Below the pieces are notes generated by a model. It was not told where the DNA came from. It searched no databases and saw only the letters and a program-made list of their open reading frames with translations. From assembly GCF_006494535.1 (NCBI RefSeq), contig NZ_VHIQ01000004.1:289273-353272 (forward strand): a stretch of DNA of 64,000 nt. The letters run 5' to 3'. The first letter of the stretch is position 1, and the number at the start of each line of letters is the position of its first letter. A program made the position numbers and the translations under genes. Below, in pieces: positions 1 to 8,791 of this stretch. The DNA comes from Paucihalobacter ruber (lineage in GTDB: Bacteria > Bacteroidota > Bacteroidia > Flavobacteriales > Flavobacteriaceae).

Positions 1-2183
1 CTTATATATTTATTGGTGCTATTTTATGTTCTATTTTATTTGCGGTACAATGGCAAATGTTTGAGGAAAATGGGGCTACTTATAATTTTTGGTACTTCAT
101 GACCTTTTCTGTTCTATTCATTTTGTCAAACACCATTTTTTCGACGCCTTTAATGGGATTGGGATATGAATTATCATCTGATACCAAGGAAAGAAATAAC
201 TTAATGGGATTGGCCAATACCATTGGTCAAATATCTTGGATGATTGTGCCATTGTTTTGGTCGTTAATTGCCAACAAAGATTTATTTGATTCTCAGGCCG
301 ACGGTGTTCGCACCCTATCCATATTTGTAGGATTTATTTGTTTAATCTTTGGAATATTACCGGCTATTTTTTCTAAAGAACCTCCGGTAGCCTCTGAGAA
401 TCAAGCTGAATTAACCTTTAAAAGTCTGGCTAAGAATTTAAGAATTTTGGGGCGAGATATGCTGAATATGACCAAAAATACGCCATTTGTGCGTTTGTGT
501 AGCGCTACCTTTTTGGTGTTTAACGGATTTCAGATGGTGGCCTCCTTTAGCTTTTTTATTATAGTTTATTACATGTTTAATGGTAGTTATGAGGCTGCCG
601 GTACCGTACCGCCCTTCTTTTCGATTATTACAGCATTCTTAACAGCAACTATTATTATACCTATTGTAACCTGGATGGCCAACAAATTTGGTAAGAGAAA
701 GGCTTTTATATATTCAACCCTGTTATCAATGGTTGGTTATATTTTAAAATGGTGGGGATTTTTTGAAGTCGATGAAAACACGGTTATATTATTTAAAGAT
801 ACAGCTATCAATGTTGGGGTTGTAGAATTTCCACTAGCCATGCCATTAAGACTCCTATTGCCAATACCTTTTATGGCTTTTGGTTTGGGTGGCTTATTTA
901 CTTTAATGATGTCTATGACTGCTGATGTATGCGATTTAGATGAACTTGAAAATGGCCTGCCCAGAAGAGAAGGTACCTTTGCTGCTATCTACTGGTGGAT
1001 GGTTAAAATTGGTCAGTCTATCGCTTTGGCATTGGGCGGATTTGTACTAAGCTATGTAGGTTTTGACGGCAGTAAAGCTTTTCAAACGGCTGAAACTATG
1101 CATAGTTTAAGGGTGTTTGATATTGTTATTCCCACCTTAACGGCGGGTTTGGCAGCACTTATTATGGTTAGATACAGCCTTAATGAAGACAGGGTAGAAG
1201 AGATTAAGTTAGAATTAGAGGCCAAACATAAAGCCTTGGATCAGAAAACACCTTACGCTTACAGAAAAAACACGCTTTGGTCTCATTCAGAATTTGCATC
1301 TATTCCAGATCATAAAATTCCATTTATTTCAGGGTTAAATATCAATTCGTTGACAGCAGAAGAATTAAAAATAAAATTCCATGAAATTTTAAATGATAAA
1401 ATGAAAGGCATTTGTTTTAGTCCATATGAAAACCGACAAAAGCCGGGATATTACATAACTGAAGATCAAATTAGAAAAAGACTTGCCACACTTCATCCTC
1501 ATACAGAATGGATTAGAATGTTTTCAAATACCAAAGGTCATGAAAATATCCCTAAAATTGCCAAAGAATTGGGTATGAAAACCATATCGGCTGCATGGAT
1601 TAATCAAGATAAGGAATCAAACGAGAAGGAAATTAAAAATTTAATCGAAAATATTAATAATGGTCATGTAGATATCGCCGTTGTAGGTAATGAAACTTTA
1701 TACAGAAGTGATGTCACAGAGCAAGAACTGATAGCATACATTCAAAAAGTAAAGTCGGCTATAAAAGTGGAGGTGCCGGTTACCACAGCCGATGTTTATT
1801 ACGAGCTGTTGCTTAGACCTGATTTAGTGGGGGTTTGCGATGTTATCCTTGCAAATGCCTATCCGTTTTGGGAAGGATACCCTATCAAATTAGCAGGTTT
1901 ACAACTTGAAAAAGCTTACAACGAATTAAAAAACATGGTGCCTGATAAAAAAGTGATTATTTCAGAAACAGGCTGGCCAACCGATGGAGGCACTATTGAT
2001 GATGCAGAAGCTTCTGAAATCAATGCCATGAAATACTTTGTTGACACACAGTTATGGGCAAAAAAGAAAAATATAGAGGTATTCCATTTTTCATCGTTTG
2101 ATGAAGCTTGGAAAGTTACTGAAGAAGGCGAGTTAGGCGTTAATTGGGGTATTTGGGATAGTAAAGGAAATTTAAAATTTTAA
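1..2183 (+). CDS. GPH/MFS sugar transporter fused to GH17 domain (5' partial)
   Basis: The frame is open to base 1, so the true start lies left of the window; the first Met codon in view (57) is internal. The N-terminal two thirds is a polytopic transporter with about ten hydrophobic segments in view. It carries glycoside-pentoside-hexuronide (GPH) hallmarks: GYELSSDTKERNNL after an early helix, and DVCDLDELENGLPRREGTF before the late helices. After the last helix (near base 1180) a charged linker leads into a complete GH17 (beta-1,3-glucanase clan) TIM barrel from about base 1330. Likely acid/base Glu is at 1692-1694 (VGNE) and nucleophile Glu at 1965-1967 (SETGWP). GPH carriers have cytoplasmic termini, so the GH17 domain should face the cytoplasm and act on sugars as they enter. 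The GH17 part is clearly paralogous to the next gene, 4 bp downstream. The fusion is seen directly; substrate (beta-1,3-gluco-oligosaccharide) is inferred. Confidence 0.9.
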   Translation, partial: YIFIGAILCSILFAVQWQMFEENGATYNFWYFMTFSVLFILSNTIFSTPLMGLGYELSSDTKERNNLMGLANTIGQISWMIVPLFWSLIANKDLFDSQADGVRTLSIFVGFICLIFGILPAIFSKEPPVASENQAELTFKSLAKNLRILGRDMLNMTKNTPFVRLCSATFLVFNGFQMVASFSFFIIVYYMFNGSYEAAGTVPPFFSIITAFLTATIIIPIVTWMANKFGKRKAFIYSTLLSMVGYILKWWGFFEVDENTVILFKDTAINVGVVEFPLAMPLRLLLPIPFMAFGLGGLFTLMMSMTADVCDLDELENGLPRREGTFAAIYWWMVKIGQSIALALGGFVLSYVGFDGSKAFQTAETMHSLRVFDIVIPTLTAGLAALIMVRYSLNEDRVEEIKLELEAKHKALDQKTPYAYRKNTLWSHSEFASIPDHKIPFISGLNINSLTAEELKIKFHEILNDKMKGICFSPYENRQKPGYYITEDQIRKRLATLHPHTEWIRMFSNTKGHENIPKIAKELGMKTISAAWINQDKESNEKEIKNLIENINNGHVDIAVVGNETLYRSDVTEQELIAYIQKVKSAIKVEVPVTTADVYYELLLRPDLVGVCDVILANAYPFWEGYPIKLAGLQLEKAYNELKNMVPDKKVIISETGWPTDGGTIDDAEASEINAMKYFVDTQLWAKKKNIEVFHFSSFDEAWKVTEEGELGVNWGIWDSKGNLKF

Positions 2184-2187
2184 TCAT

Positions 2188-3096
2188 ATGTCATATAGAG
2201 GTGAACACAGTTTATTACAAGACTACAAACATTTTAGTGAAGATGTGGGTCTTGATTTTTCAGAATTAACATCTGAAGATTTAAAAAAATTATGGCGTGA
2301 AACGCTTAACAAAGGTATGCACGGTTTGTGCTTTAGTATGTATGAAGACGGCCAAGGACCGGGCGATATCATTACCTCTAAACAAGTGGAGCGCAGAATT
2401 CAAATTATAAAACCTTATACGAAATGGGTGCGCTCTTTTTCGTGCATTGAAGGCAACGAAAATGTACCGCGTATTGCACACCGTCATGGTATGAAAACTC
2501 TTGTGGGTGCCTGGTTGGGTCATGATCTAGAATTGAATGAAAAGGAAATTGAAAATCTCATCATGTTGGCCAAAGAAGGTTGTGTAGATATTGCAGCGGT
2601 AGGCAACGAAGTGATGTACCGAGGCGATTTAACCGAAGATCAGTTAATAGATTACATGAAGCGCGTTAAAGAAGCCATACCGCACATTCCTATTGGTTAT
2701 GTAGATGCCTATTACGAGTTTTCGCACCGTCCAAGAATTACCGAATTATGCGATGTGATTTTAAGTAACTGTTATCCTTACTGGGAAGGTTGCCCAATTG
2801 AGTATTCGCTCAACCATATGCAGCAAATGTATGGTCAGGCTTTTGATGCCGGTAGAGGAAAGCGTGTGATTATAACCGAAACAGGATGGCCAAGTCAAGG
2901 CGAACCCTTAAAGGGCGCACATCCATCAGAAGAGAATGCCATGAGGTACTTTATCAATTCTCAGGCTTGGTCTGCTCAAGCTAATATTGAGATGTTTTAT
3001 TTTTCCTCGTTTGATGAATCCTGGAAAGTTGGAGCCGAAGGCGATGTTGGTGCTTACTGGGGCTTATGGGATAAAAACGAACAACTAAAATTTTAA
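2188..3096 (+). CDS. Cytoplasmic GH17 family glycoside hydrolase
   Basis: 302 aa, a single GH17 TIM-barrel domain without signal peptide or membrane segment, so predicted cytoplasmic. Both catalytic glutamates are present: E141 in AAVGNEVMYR (acid/base) and E231 in IITETGWPSQGE (nucleophile). It starts 4 bp after the stop of the transporter-GH17 fusion and is clearly its closest relative in the window, sharing stretches such as DIAxVGNE, ETGWP and SSFDExWKV; this suggests duplication of the GH17 unit. GH17 enzymes hydrolyse or transglycosylate beta-1,3-glucans. Here the location implies action on imported oligosaccharides rather than on polymer. Endo-hydrolase versus transferase activity cannot be told from sequence. 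Confidence 0.9.
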   Translation: MSYRGEHSLLQDYKHFSEDVGLDFSELTSEDLKKLWRETLNKGMHGLCFSMYEDGQGPGDIITSKQVERRIQIIKPYTKWVRSFSCIEGNENVPRIAHRHGMKTLVGAWLGHDLELNEKEIENLIMLAKEGCVDIAAVGNEVMYRGDLTEDQLIDYMKRVKEAIPHIPIGYVDAYYEFSHRPRITELCDVILSNCYPYWEGCPIEYSLNHMQQMYGQAFDAGRGKRVIITETGWPSQGEPLKGAHPSEENAMRYFINSQAWSAQANIEMFYFSSFDESWKVGAEGDVGAYWGLWDKNEQLKF

Positions 3097-3110
3097 TCTA
3101 AAAATTGCCT

Positions 3111-4052
3111 ATGAAATATACACAAGTACTCAACATACCGCCGGGCCCGGCCATTTGTTATTCGGGATTTAGAGACGGACAAAAACCGGGCGGACCTTAT
3201 CCTACTTATGAACAGGTTAAAGAAGATTTATTAATACTTAGCAACAACTGGAAATATTTAAGACTTTACGACTGCGACCCACATGCCGAAACAGTTTTAG
3301 AAGTTATTAAAAACGAAGGATTAGACCTTAAAGTCATGCAAGGTGTTTACATCAATGCCGAGATGAACAACTTTGGCTGCCCTTGGGGCGGTGGCGTTTT
3401 TTCTGAAGAAGAACTCGATTTTAACAAATCAAGAAACGAATTGATGATTCAAAAGCTCATCAATCTGGCCAATCAATATTCCGACATTATTTGTTGTACA
3501 TCGGCGGGTAATGAAGCTTGTGTAGACTGGACTGATCATTATGTGCCGGTTGAACGGGTGATTGAATTTGTAAAAAACATTAAAGCCAATAGTAAGCAGC
3601 CTGTTACGTTCTGCGAAAATTACGTGCCTTGGTACAACAAGTTAAAACCGTTGGTTGAAGTGGTAGATTTTATTTCTATTCATACCTATCCGGTTTGGGA
3701 GCACAAACACATTCACGAAGGCTTGGAATACACCAAACAAAACTATTATTCAGTAGCAAGAATGTATCCTCACAAACCCGTGGTGATCACAGAAGCCGGT
3801 TGGGCAACCAATGCCAATGGTATGGGTATTCATCCAAACAATGTAAGTGAAGAACTGCAGGCCATATACTACAACGATTTGGTAAATTGGTGCAGGGAAG
3901 ACGATGTTTTATGTTTTGTATTCGAAGCGTTTGATGAACCATGGAAGGGCTCTTCTGATGTTTTTGAGCCCGAAAAGCACTGGGGTTTATTTTATGAAAA
4001 CCGTCAGCCTAAATTGGTGATGCAAGATTTATACAGCCAAAAAACCGAATAA
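3111..4052 (+). CDS. GH17-like glycosidase, third copy in operon
   Basis: 313 aa from ATG 3111; a longer reading from TTG 3105 adds only two residues and is less likely. No signal peptide. It is a clan-A TIM barrel of GH17 type, more divergent than the two preceding copies: the acid/base Glu is E135 in SAGNEACVDW and the nucleophile E228 in VITEAGWATN. The opening ICYSGFRDGQKPGG parallels the CFSxYEDGQGPGD region of the upstream gene, which supports common descent. It lies 14 bp after the preceding stop and is probably co-transcribed. Assignment to GH17 is likely, but a distinct subfamily with another linkage preference (for example the beta-1,6 branches of laminarin) is possible. Confidence 0.85.
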   Translation: MKYTQVLNIPPGPAICYSGFRDGQKPGGPYPTYEQVKEDLLILSNNWKYLRLYDCDPHAETVLEVIKNEGLDLKVMQGVYINAEMNNFGCPWGGGVFSEEELDFNKSRNELMIQKLINLANQYSDIICCTSAGNEACVDWTDHYVPVERVIEFVKNIKANSKQPVTFCENYVPWYNKLKPLVEVVDFISIHTYPVWEHKHIHEGLEYTKQNYYSVARMYPHKPVVITEAGWATNANGMGIHPNNVSEELQAIYYNDLVNWCREDDVLCFVFEAFDEPWKGSSDVFEPEKHWGLFYENRQPKLVMQDLYSQKTE

Positions 4053-4374
4053 CAAGTTGTTTTTAAAAAGCACAAGTAATGCAATGTAAGATCATTATTA
4101 CTACCAGAAATTTAAATGCTAAATAAAACAAATGTTAAAAGGAACACAACATTACCACAACAATTTTAGAAAAAGTTCATTGGTTAAAATATTGATTAAC
4201 TCGTGTTTTTCTGTGATAAGCCCGATAAATACAACAAATATTGAGAATAATTCATAATTACATCAATTTTTTTACGGTGTATATGATTTGTTTAGGTGGG
4301 AAATTTCAATTTCTCATTATATAGTGCTATTTTTATATAATTACAAATTAACAAAACTCTAAAATTATTTTATT
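4053..4374 (+). other. Intergenic region, GH17 operon to secreted binding protein
   Basis: 322 bp, AT-rich. I see no hairpin with a T-run and no convincing ORF. It probably holds the leader and promoter of the gene at 4375, but no clear TTG/TANNTTTG pair stands out. Confidence 0.4.
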
Positions 4375-5925
4375 ATGAAGAAAACTACTTTTATTATTTT
4401 ACTTTTCCTGGGACAACTGGGAATATCACAGAACGTCTTGGTTAACGGAGATTTCAGTAACGGACTGAATTCTTGGAGCACTTTTATTGCTGATTTTGCA
4501 GGAGTTTCTGCAACAGTTACTGCTGCGAATAACGAAGCCAATATTACCAACATTGCCGGGGCTGGCGGACAAGTGTGGCATGTGCAACTAAATCAGATTT
4601 TGACTGCTAGTCAAATATCTTCTTTAGTAGTAGGAGAATCTTATAAAATTTCATTCAATGCCCGTTCTAACGCTAATGGCAGACAATTAAGATTGTATTT
4701 TGGTCAAGACGGTGGTGCCTTTACTTCTTTAATTATTGAAGATTATCAGTTAACCACAACTATGGATGCTTACGAAGCTACTGTTATAGTGGGTCAAACT
4801 TTTGGAGCAATGAAGCTAGGTTTTGAAATGGGTTTAAGTAATAACGATGTTTTTATTGATGACGTTGCATTAGAGCTTAATGTTGTTGATCCTGCTACGA
4901 ATGCCGATTTAAGCGATTTACAAATAGATAATAATACTATTCCCGGCTTTAGTCCAACCACAATTGATTATACGTTTGGTGTGGGTTCTGGAGCTCCAAT
5001 ACCTCAAGTAACCGCCGCAGTTACATCGAATGCTAATGCTGAAGCTTTAATCACTCAGGCTACTACAGTTCCGGGTGATGCAACGGTAGTTGTGACGGCC
5101 GAAGATGGCGTTACAACCAAAACCTACACCGTAAGTTTTATTGTAGAAGGTCCTTCAACTGCTGCGCCAACACCACCAGCCAGACCTGCTGAAGATGTAA
5201 TTTCTATATTTAGTGACGCCTACAATAATATAGCTGTTGATACGTTTGATACACCTTGGTGTGGCGCTACTACAACAGAAGTGTTAATTGAAGGCAATGC
5301 AACTAAAAAAGTTGTTGGTTTAGGTTGTGAAGGTGTTGATTGGCAAGGCGCAAGAACCATAGACGCAACCGGTTTTACCTTCTTTCATATGGATATATAC
5401 ACCGATTCAGAAACCTTAGACAAAAGTTTTAATGTTAAGTTTTCAAATTGGGCCGGTGGAACTGGGGAAGCTAATGCTATTGAATTTTCTGTAACAAATG
5501 CTAACTTTTTAACAACTCCAAACCCTGGTACCTGGATTTCTTTAGATATACCAATTGCAAGTTTTACTAATATTAATGGTTCTAGCATCAATGATATTGT
5601 GCAATTTATTATTAGTTCAAACTTGGGGACTGTTTATTATGATAATTTATATCTCCACAAAGGTACTGTGTTGAGCACTAATGAGTTTAGTGCAGATGCA
5701 TTTACAGTATCTCCAAACCCAACAAATTCATTTTGGAACGTTAAAACTGTTAGTCAAACCATCACCAACATCACTGTGTTTGATATTTTAGGCAAACAAG
5801 TTGTTAACATCAATCCTAACGCTGCAGAAGCTGTGATTGATGCTTCTAGCTTAAGAGATGGTTTATACCTGGCTAAAATTTCAACCGAAAATGGAAGTCA
5901 AACGGTTAAGTTAATTAAAAACTAA
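4375..5925 (+). CDS. Secreted multimodular putative beta-glucan-binding protein with T9SS tail
   Basis: 516 aa. A signal peptide (about residues 1-19, core FIILLFLGQLGIS) is followed by a CBM4/9-like jelly-roll starting NVLVNGDFSNGLNSW (about 20-170). Next is a cadherin-like beta-sandwich with DPATNADLSDLQIDNN and TVEVTAEDG-type strands (about 172-258), then a Pro-rich linker PTPPARP. A second beta-sandwich begins EDVISIFSDAYNN (about 272-430). The last 80 residues are a T9SS type A sorting domain (SPNPTNS, FDILGKQVV, LRDGLYLAKI, VKLIKN). No catalytic domain is recognised, so the likely role is glycan capture at the cell surface or in secreted complexes. The PTPPARP-sandwich module recurs three times in the next gene. 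It should be compared with laminarin-binding CBM families. Function is inferred from architecture and location beside GH17 genes. Confidence 0.85.
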   Translation: MKKTTFIILLFLGQLGISQNVLVNGDFSNGLNSWSTFIADFAGVSATVTAANNEANITNIAGAGGQVWHVQLNQILTASQISSLVVGESYKISFNARSNANGRQLRLYFGQDGGAFTSLIIEDYQLTTTMDAYEATVIVGQTFGAMKLGFEMGLSNNDVFIDDVALELNVVDPATNADLSDLQIDNNTIPGFSPTTIDYTFGVGSGAPIPQVTAAVTSNANAEALITQATTVPGDATVVVTAEDGVTTKTYTVSFIVEGPSTAAPTPPARPAEDVISIFSDAYNNIAVDTFDTPWCGATTTEVLIEGNATKKVVGLGCEGVDWQGARTIDATGFTFFHMDIYTDSETLDKSFNVKFSNWAGGTGEANAIEFSVTNANFLTTPNPGTWISLDIPIASFTNINGSSINDIVQFIISSNLGTVYYDNLYLHKGTVLSTNEFSADAFTVSPNPTNSFWNVKTVSQTITNITVFDILGKQVVNINPNAAEAVIDASSLRDGLYLAKISTENGSQTVKLIKN

Positions 5926-5951
5926 AAGTAAGTAAACTTAATTTTTAAAGA

Positions 5952-5982
5952 ACCAGTACCCTCGCGGTACTGGTTTTTTTTT
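5952..5982 (+). terminator. Intrinsic terminator after the gene at 4375
   Basis: Perfect 9-bp stem (ACCAGTACC at 5952-5960, GGTACTGGT at 5966-5974), loop CTCGC, then a run of nine T. It lies 27 bp after the stop codon. Confidence 0.9.
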
Positions 5983-6358
5983 GATTTAAAATCAATGCAT
6001 CTCTCAATTTAAAACCTTATTTGTTTTCATTTTAGTCGTTATATCCTTTATTGGCTTGGTTTATTTGTTGTTTTAAGATTCATAGTTTTCTGCTTTGCTA
6101 GTATGTTGATTTTTTTTCGACCAAGTAAAACAATACACCACCAATACATTTGCTAAAATTTATTGAAAATTAATGGCTTAAGTTTTATAATAATTAATTT
6201 TTTAACTCTTATTGGTCTGTGGTATTGATACTTTCATAAGATATTGATAAATTCTTTGTGTTGTATGCAAATTGAAGTGTTGATTGTTAACGATTCCTTA
6301 TTATTAATGCCTAACTTTATAGAATTCGATTTTGAATTACAACAATTAATTATTTATT
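5983..6358 (+). other. Intergenic leader region before the gene at 6359
   Basis: 376 bp of AT-rich sequence between the terminator and the next start. No supported gene: a possible 86-codon frame at 6244-6504 mostly overlaps the next CDS out of frame. It must hold the promoter for the gene at 6359, since a strong terminator precedes it. Confidence 0.4.
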
Positions 6359-8593
6359 ATGAAAAAAATTACAGTTTTTATTTTTCTCATAGCCGCTGCT
6401 TTCGGCTATGCTCAAGATCCGGCTTCCGGACCTACCGATCCGCCGGCAAGAGCTACTGCCGATGTGGTATCGTTTTACAATGGTATTGCGAGCCCTACAG
6501 GTGACGACTACGTGAACATACCCGGCGTTACTTTTAATAATTTTGGAAGCGCCGCTGTTATCACCGATTTGGCTCTGGCCGATGGTAACACCGTAAAAAA
6601 ATACACCAGCCATAATTTCTCAGGAATTGGTGGTGGTACTTACGATATCAGTCTTATGGAAACATTACACATAGACGTTTACTTTGCTACACCTCCTGGT
6701 GATTTTAGAATTAAATTAGAGGATATTACAGGTGGTCCGGGCGCTACTGAAATATCGGTCGCTAACAACCCGGCTACCGGTGTATGGTTATCTTACGATA
6801 TAGACCTTACCAATTTTCCTGCTCCTAACTTAGGAAGTTTGAGATGGATTGTACCCGTTACAACTTCGGCTAATGCTACTTTGTATTTTGATAATATTTA
6901 TTTTTACAGAGCACCTGTAGATCCTGCTACCGATGCCAACTTAACCGGTTTACAGGTTGATGGTGCAGCTTTAGATGGATTTAACGCCGCTACAACCAGT
7001 TATACCGTTGGTGTATCTTTTGGTGCAGCTGTGCCACAAATTACAGGGGCTACAACCTCTAATCCCAATGCATCAGCAGTAATCACTCAAGCATCATCCG
7101 TACCGGGCAGTGCTACTGTTGAGGTAACGGCAGAAGATAATACCACCACTAAAACCTATACAGTTAATTTTGTCACTGAAGGTCCGTCAACACCGGCGCC
7201 AACACCGCCTGCAAGACCAGTTGAGAATGTAATTTCTATTTACAGCGATGCCTATACAAATATCACTATTGAAGATTTAGACTTTGGATTATGTGGTAAC
7301 AGTTCTGGGGTTGAGGAAGTTTCAATAGCAGGTAATCCAACACTTCGTTATTTTGGACCTGGTTGTCAGGGAATCGATTTTCAGAATAACAGAATAGATG
7401 CGTCAACATTTACCAATATTCACTTTGATTTTTATACCGACGATGCCATTATTGGTGCGGTTTTTAATATTAAATTGGTAGATTGGGCAGGTAACGAAAC
7501 TGAGGCCGGTTCAACAGGATTAGAAATTAATTTTAACGCCGGTACTAATCCGCAATTAGTAGAAAATCAATGGGTTTCAGTAGACGTAGATATAACATCT
7601 CTAGGTGGAATGATTGCCGGTAACCTTACAAGAAGTGATATTGCTCAAATACACATCACATCTAATTTACCTAATGCCTGGTATGATAATTTATACCTGT
7701 ATAAGGATCCCGGAACCTGTGATGACGGCATTCAAAACCAAGGCGAAACCGGCATAGATTGCGGTGGCCCAAATTGTGCACCATGTACAGGTCCGCCAAC
7801 GCTTGCCGCACCAACACCACCGGCAAGACCAGCCGCCGATGTGATTTCAATATACAGTGATGCTTATACCGATATTGCTATTGATAATTTCGACTTTGGT
7901 TTGTGTAATGGTGGTACTCCAAATCTTTCCGTATCAGAAGTATTGATTGCCGATAATCCAACGATACTATATTCAGGTTCGGGTTGTCAAGGCATAGATT
8001 TTCAAACTAACAGACAAAATGCATCAGAATTCACAAGGTTTCATGTTGATGTTTATACTGATGATGCCAATTTAATTGGTAAAGTTTTTAATATAAAATT
8101 AGTAGATTGGGACGGCAATGAGACCGATGCGGGAGCAACAGGCCTGGAGATTAATTGTAATACTGGCACTTCGATTCCGTTGGTATCAAATCAATGGGTG
8201 TCTATAGATGTTAATATAACCTCAGCAGGCGGAATGATAGCCGGTAACGTGAAAAGAGACGATATAGCACAAATACACATTACTTCAAACTTAAACAATG
8301 CCTGGTATGATAACATGTATTTACACAAAGGAACTGTTTTAAGTACTAACGAGTTTACAAAAGATGCTCTTAAAGTCTCTCCAAACCCAACCAACTCGCT
8401 GTGGAATGTTAAAACGGCTAATCAAAATATCACGAACATCACTGTGTTTGATATTTTAGGTAAGCAAGTGGTTAATATCAATCCTAACGCTGCAGAAGCC
8501 GTGATTGACGCCTCTAACTTAAGAGATGGTTTATATCTGGCTAAAATTTCAACTGAAAATGGTAGCCAAACTGTTAAGTTGATTAAAAACTAA
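6359..8593 (+). CDS. Secreted protein with three putative glycan-binding modules and T9SS tail
   Basis: 744 aa. The signal peptide (about 1-19, ending GYAQ) is followed by a first beta-sandwich module after PTDPPARATADVVSFYNG (about 23-185). A cadherin-like sandwich comes next (about 190-275; DPATDANLTGLQVDG). Two further modules each open with PTPPARP and VISIYSDAYT (about 285-455 and 490-660). They are separated by a Cys-rich hinge containing DDGIQNQGETGIDCGG. The C-terminal 80 residues are a T9SS type A domain almost identical to that of the gene at 4375, which suggests recent duplication or gene conversion. There is no recognisable hydrolase. As an array of binders beside GH17 genes it is probably a surface glycan-binding protein for laminarin-like glucan; the ligand is an inference. 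Confidence 0.85.
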   Translation: MKKITVFIFLIAAAFGYAQDPASGPTDPPARATADVVSFYNGIASPTGDDYVNIPGVTFNNFGSAAVITDLALADGNTVKKYTSHNFSGIGGGTYDISLMETLHIDVYFATPPGDFRIKLEDITGGPGATEISVANNPATGVWLSYDIDLTNFPAPNLGSLRWIVPVTTSANATLYFDNIYFYRAPVDPATDANLTGLQVDGAALDGFNAATTSYTVGVSFGAAVPQITGATTSNPNASAVITQASSVPGSATVEVTAEDNTTTKTYTVNFVTEGPSTPAPTPPARPVENVISIYSDAYTNITIEDLDFGLCGNSSGVEEVSIAGNPTLRYFGPGCQGIDFQNNRIDASTFTNIHFDFYTDDAIIGAVFNIKLVDWAGNETEAGSTGLEINFNAGTNPQLVENQWVSVDVDITSLGGMIAGNLTRSDIAQIHITSNLPNAWYDNLYLYKDPGTCDDGIQNQGETGIDCGGPNCAPCTGPPTLAAPTPPARPAADVISIYSDAYTDIAIDNFDFGLCNGGTPNLSVSEVLIADNPTILYSGSGCQGIDFQTNRQNASEFTRFHVDVYTDDANLIGKVFNIKLVDWDGNETDAGATGLEINCNTGTSIPLVSNQWVSIDVNITSAGGMIAGNVKRDDIAQIHITSNLNNAWYDNMYLHKGTVLSTNEFTKDALKVSPNPTNSLWNVKTANQNITNITVFDILGKQVVNINPNAAEAVIDASNLRDGLYLAKISTENGSQTVKLIKN

Positions 8594-8637
8594 AGATTAT
8601 TATTGATTATTAGGAAGACCAATTTAAAAGTGGTTTG

Positions 8638-8668
8638 AAAAGCTGTCCTTAGGGGCAGCTTTTTTTTT
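8638..8668 (+). terminator. Intrinsic terminator after the gene at 6359
   Basis: Stem AAAAGCTGTCC (8638-8648) pairs with GGGCAGCTTTT (from 8653) with one G-T pair, then an uninterrupted T-run. It closes the polysaccharide-binding transcription unit. Confidence 0.85.
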
Positions 8669-8791
8669 AAATGATTGCATTTGAAGGTAAGGCGAAAATC
8701 ACAATCACGATCTGCTAATTTCGTCTGTAAAATGTTAAAAAGGGATTTAAAAAAATTGTATCTTGCCATTGCGTTTAACACCAACTAAACA

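Noticed and set aside
3105..3110. TTG start for the third GH17 gene
   Set aside because: ATG at 3111 follows immediately, and flavobacteria strongly prefer ATG; the extra two residues add nothing.
6244..6504. Plus-strand 86-codon ORF
   Set aside because: More than half overlaps the signal-peptide region of the gene at 6359 in another frame; composition is that of a shadow frame.
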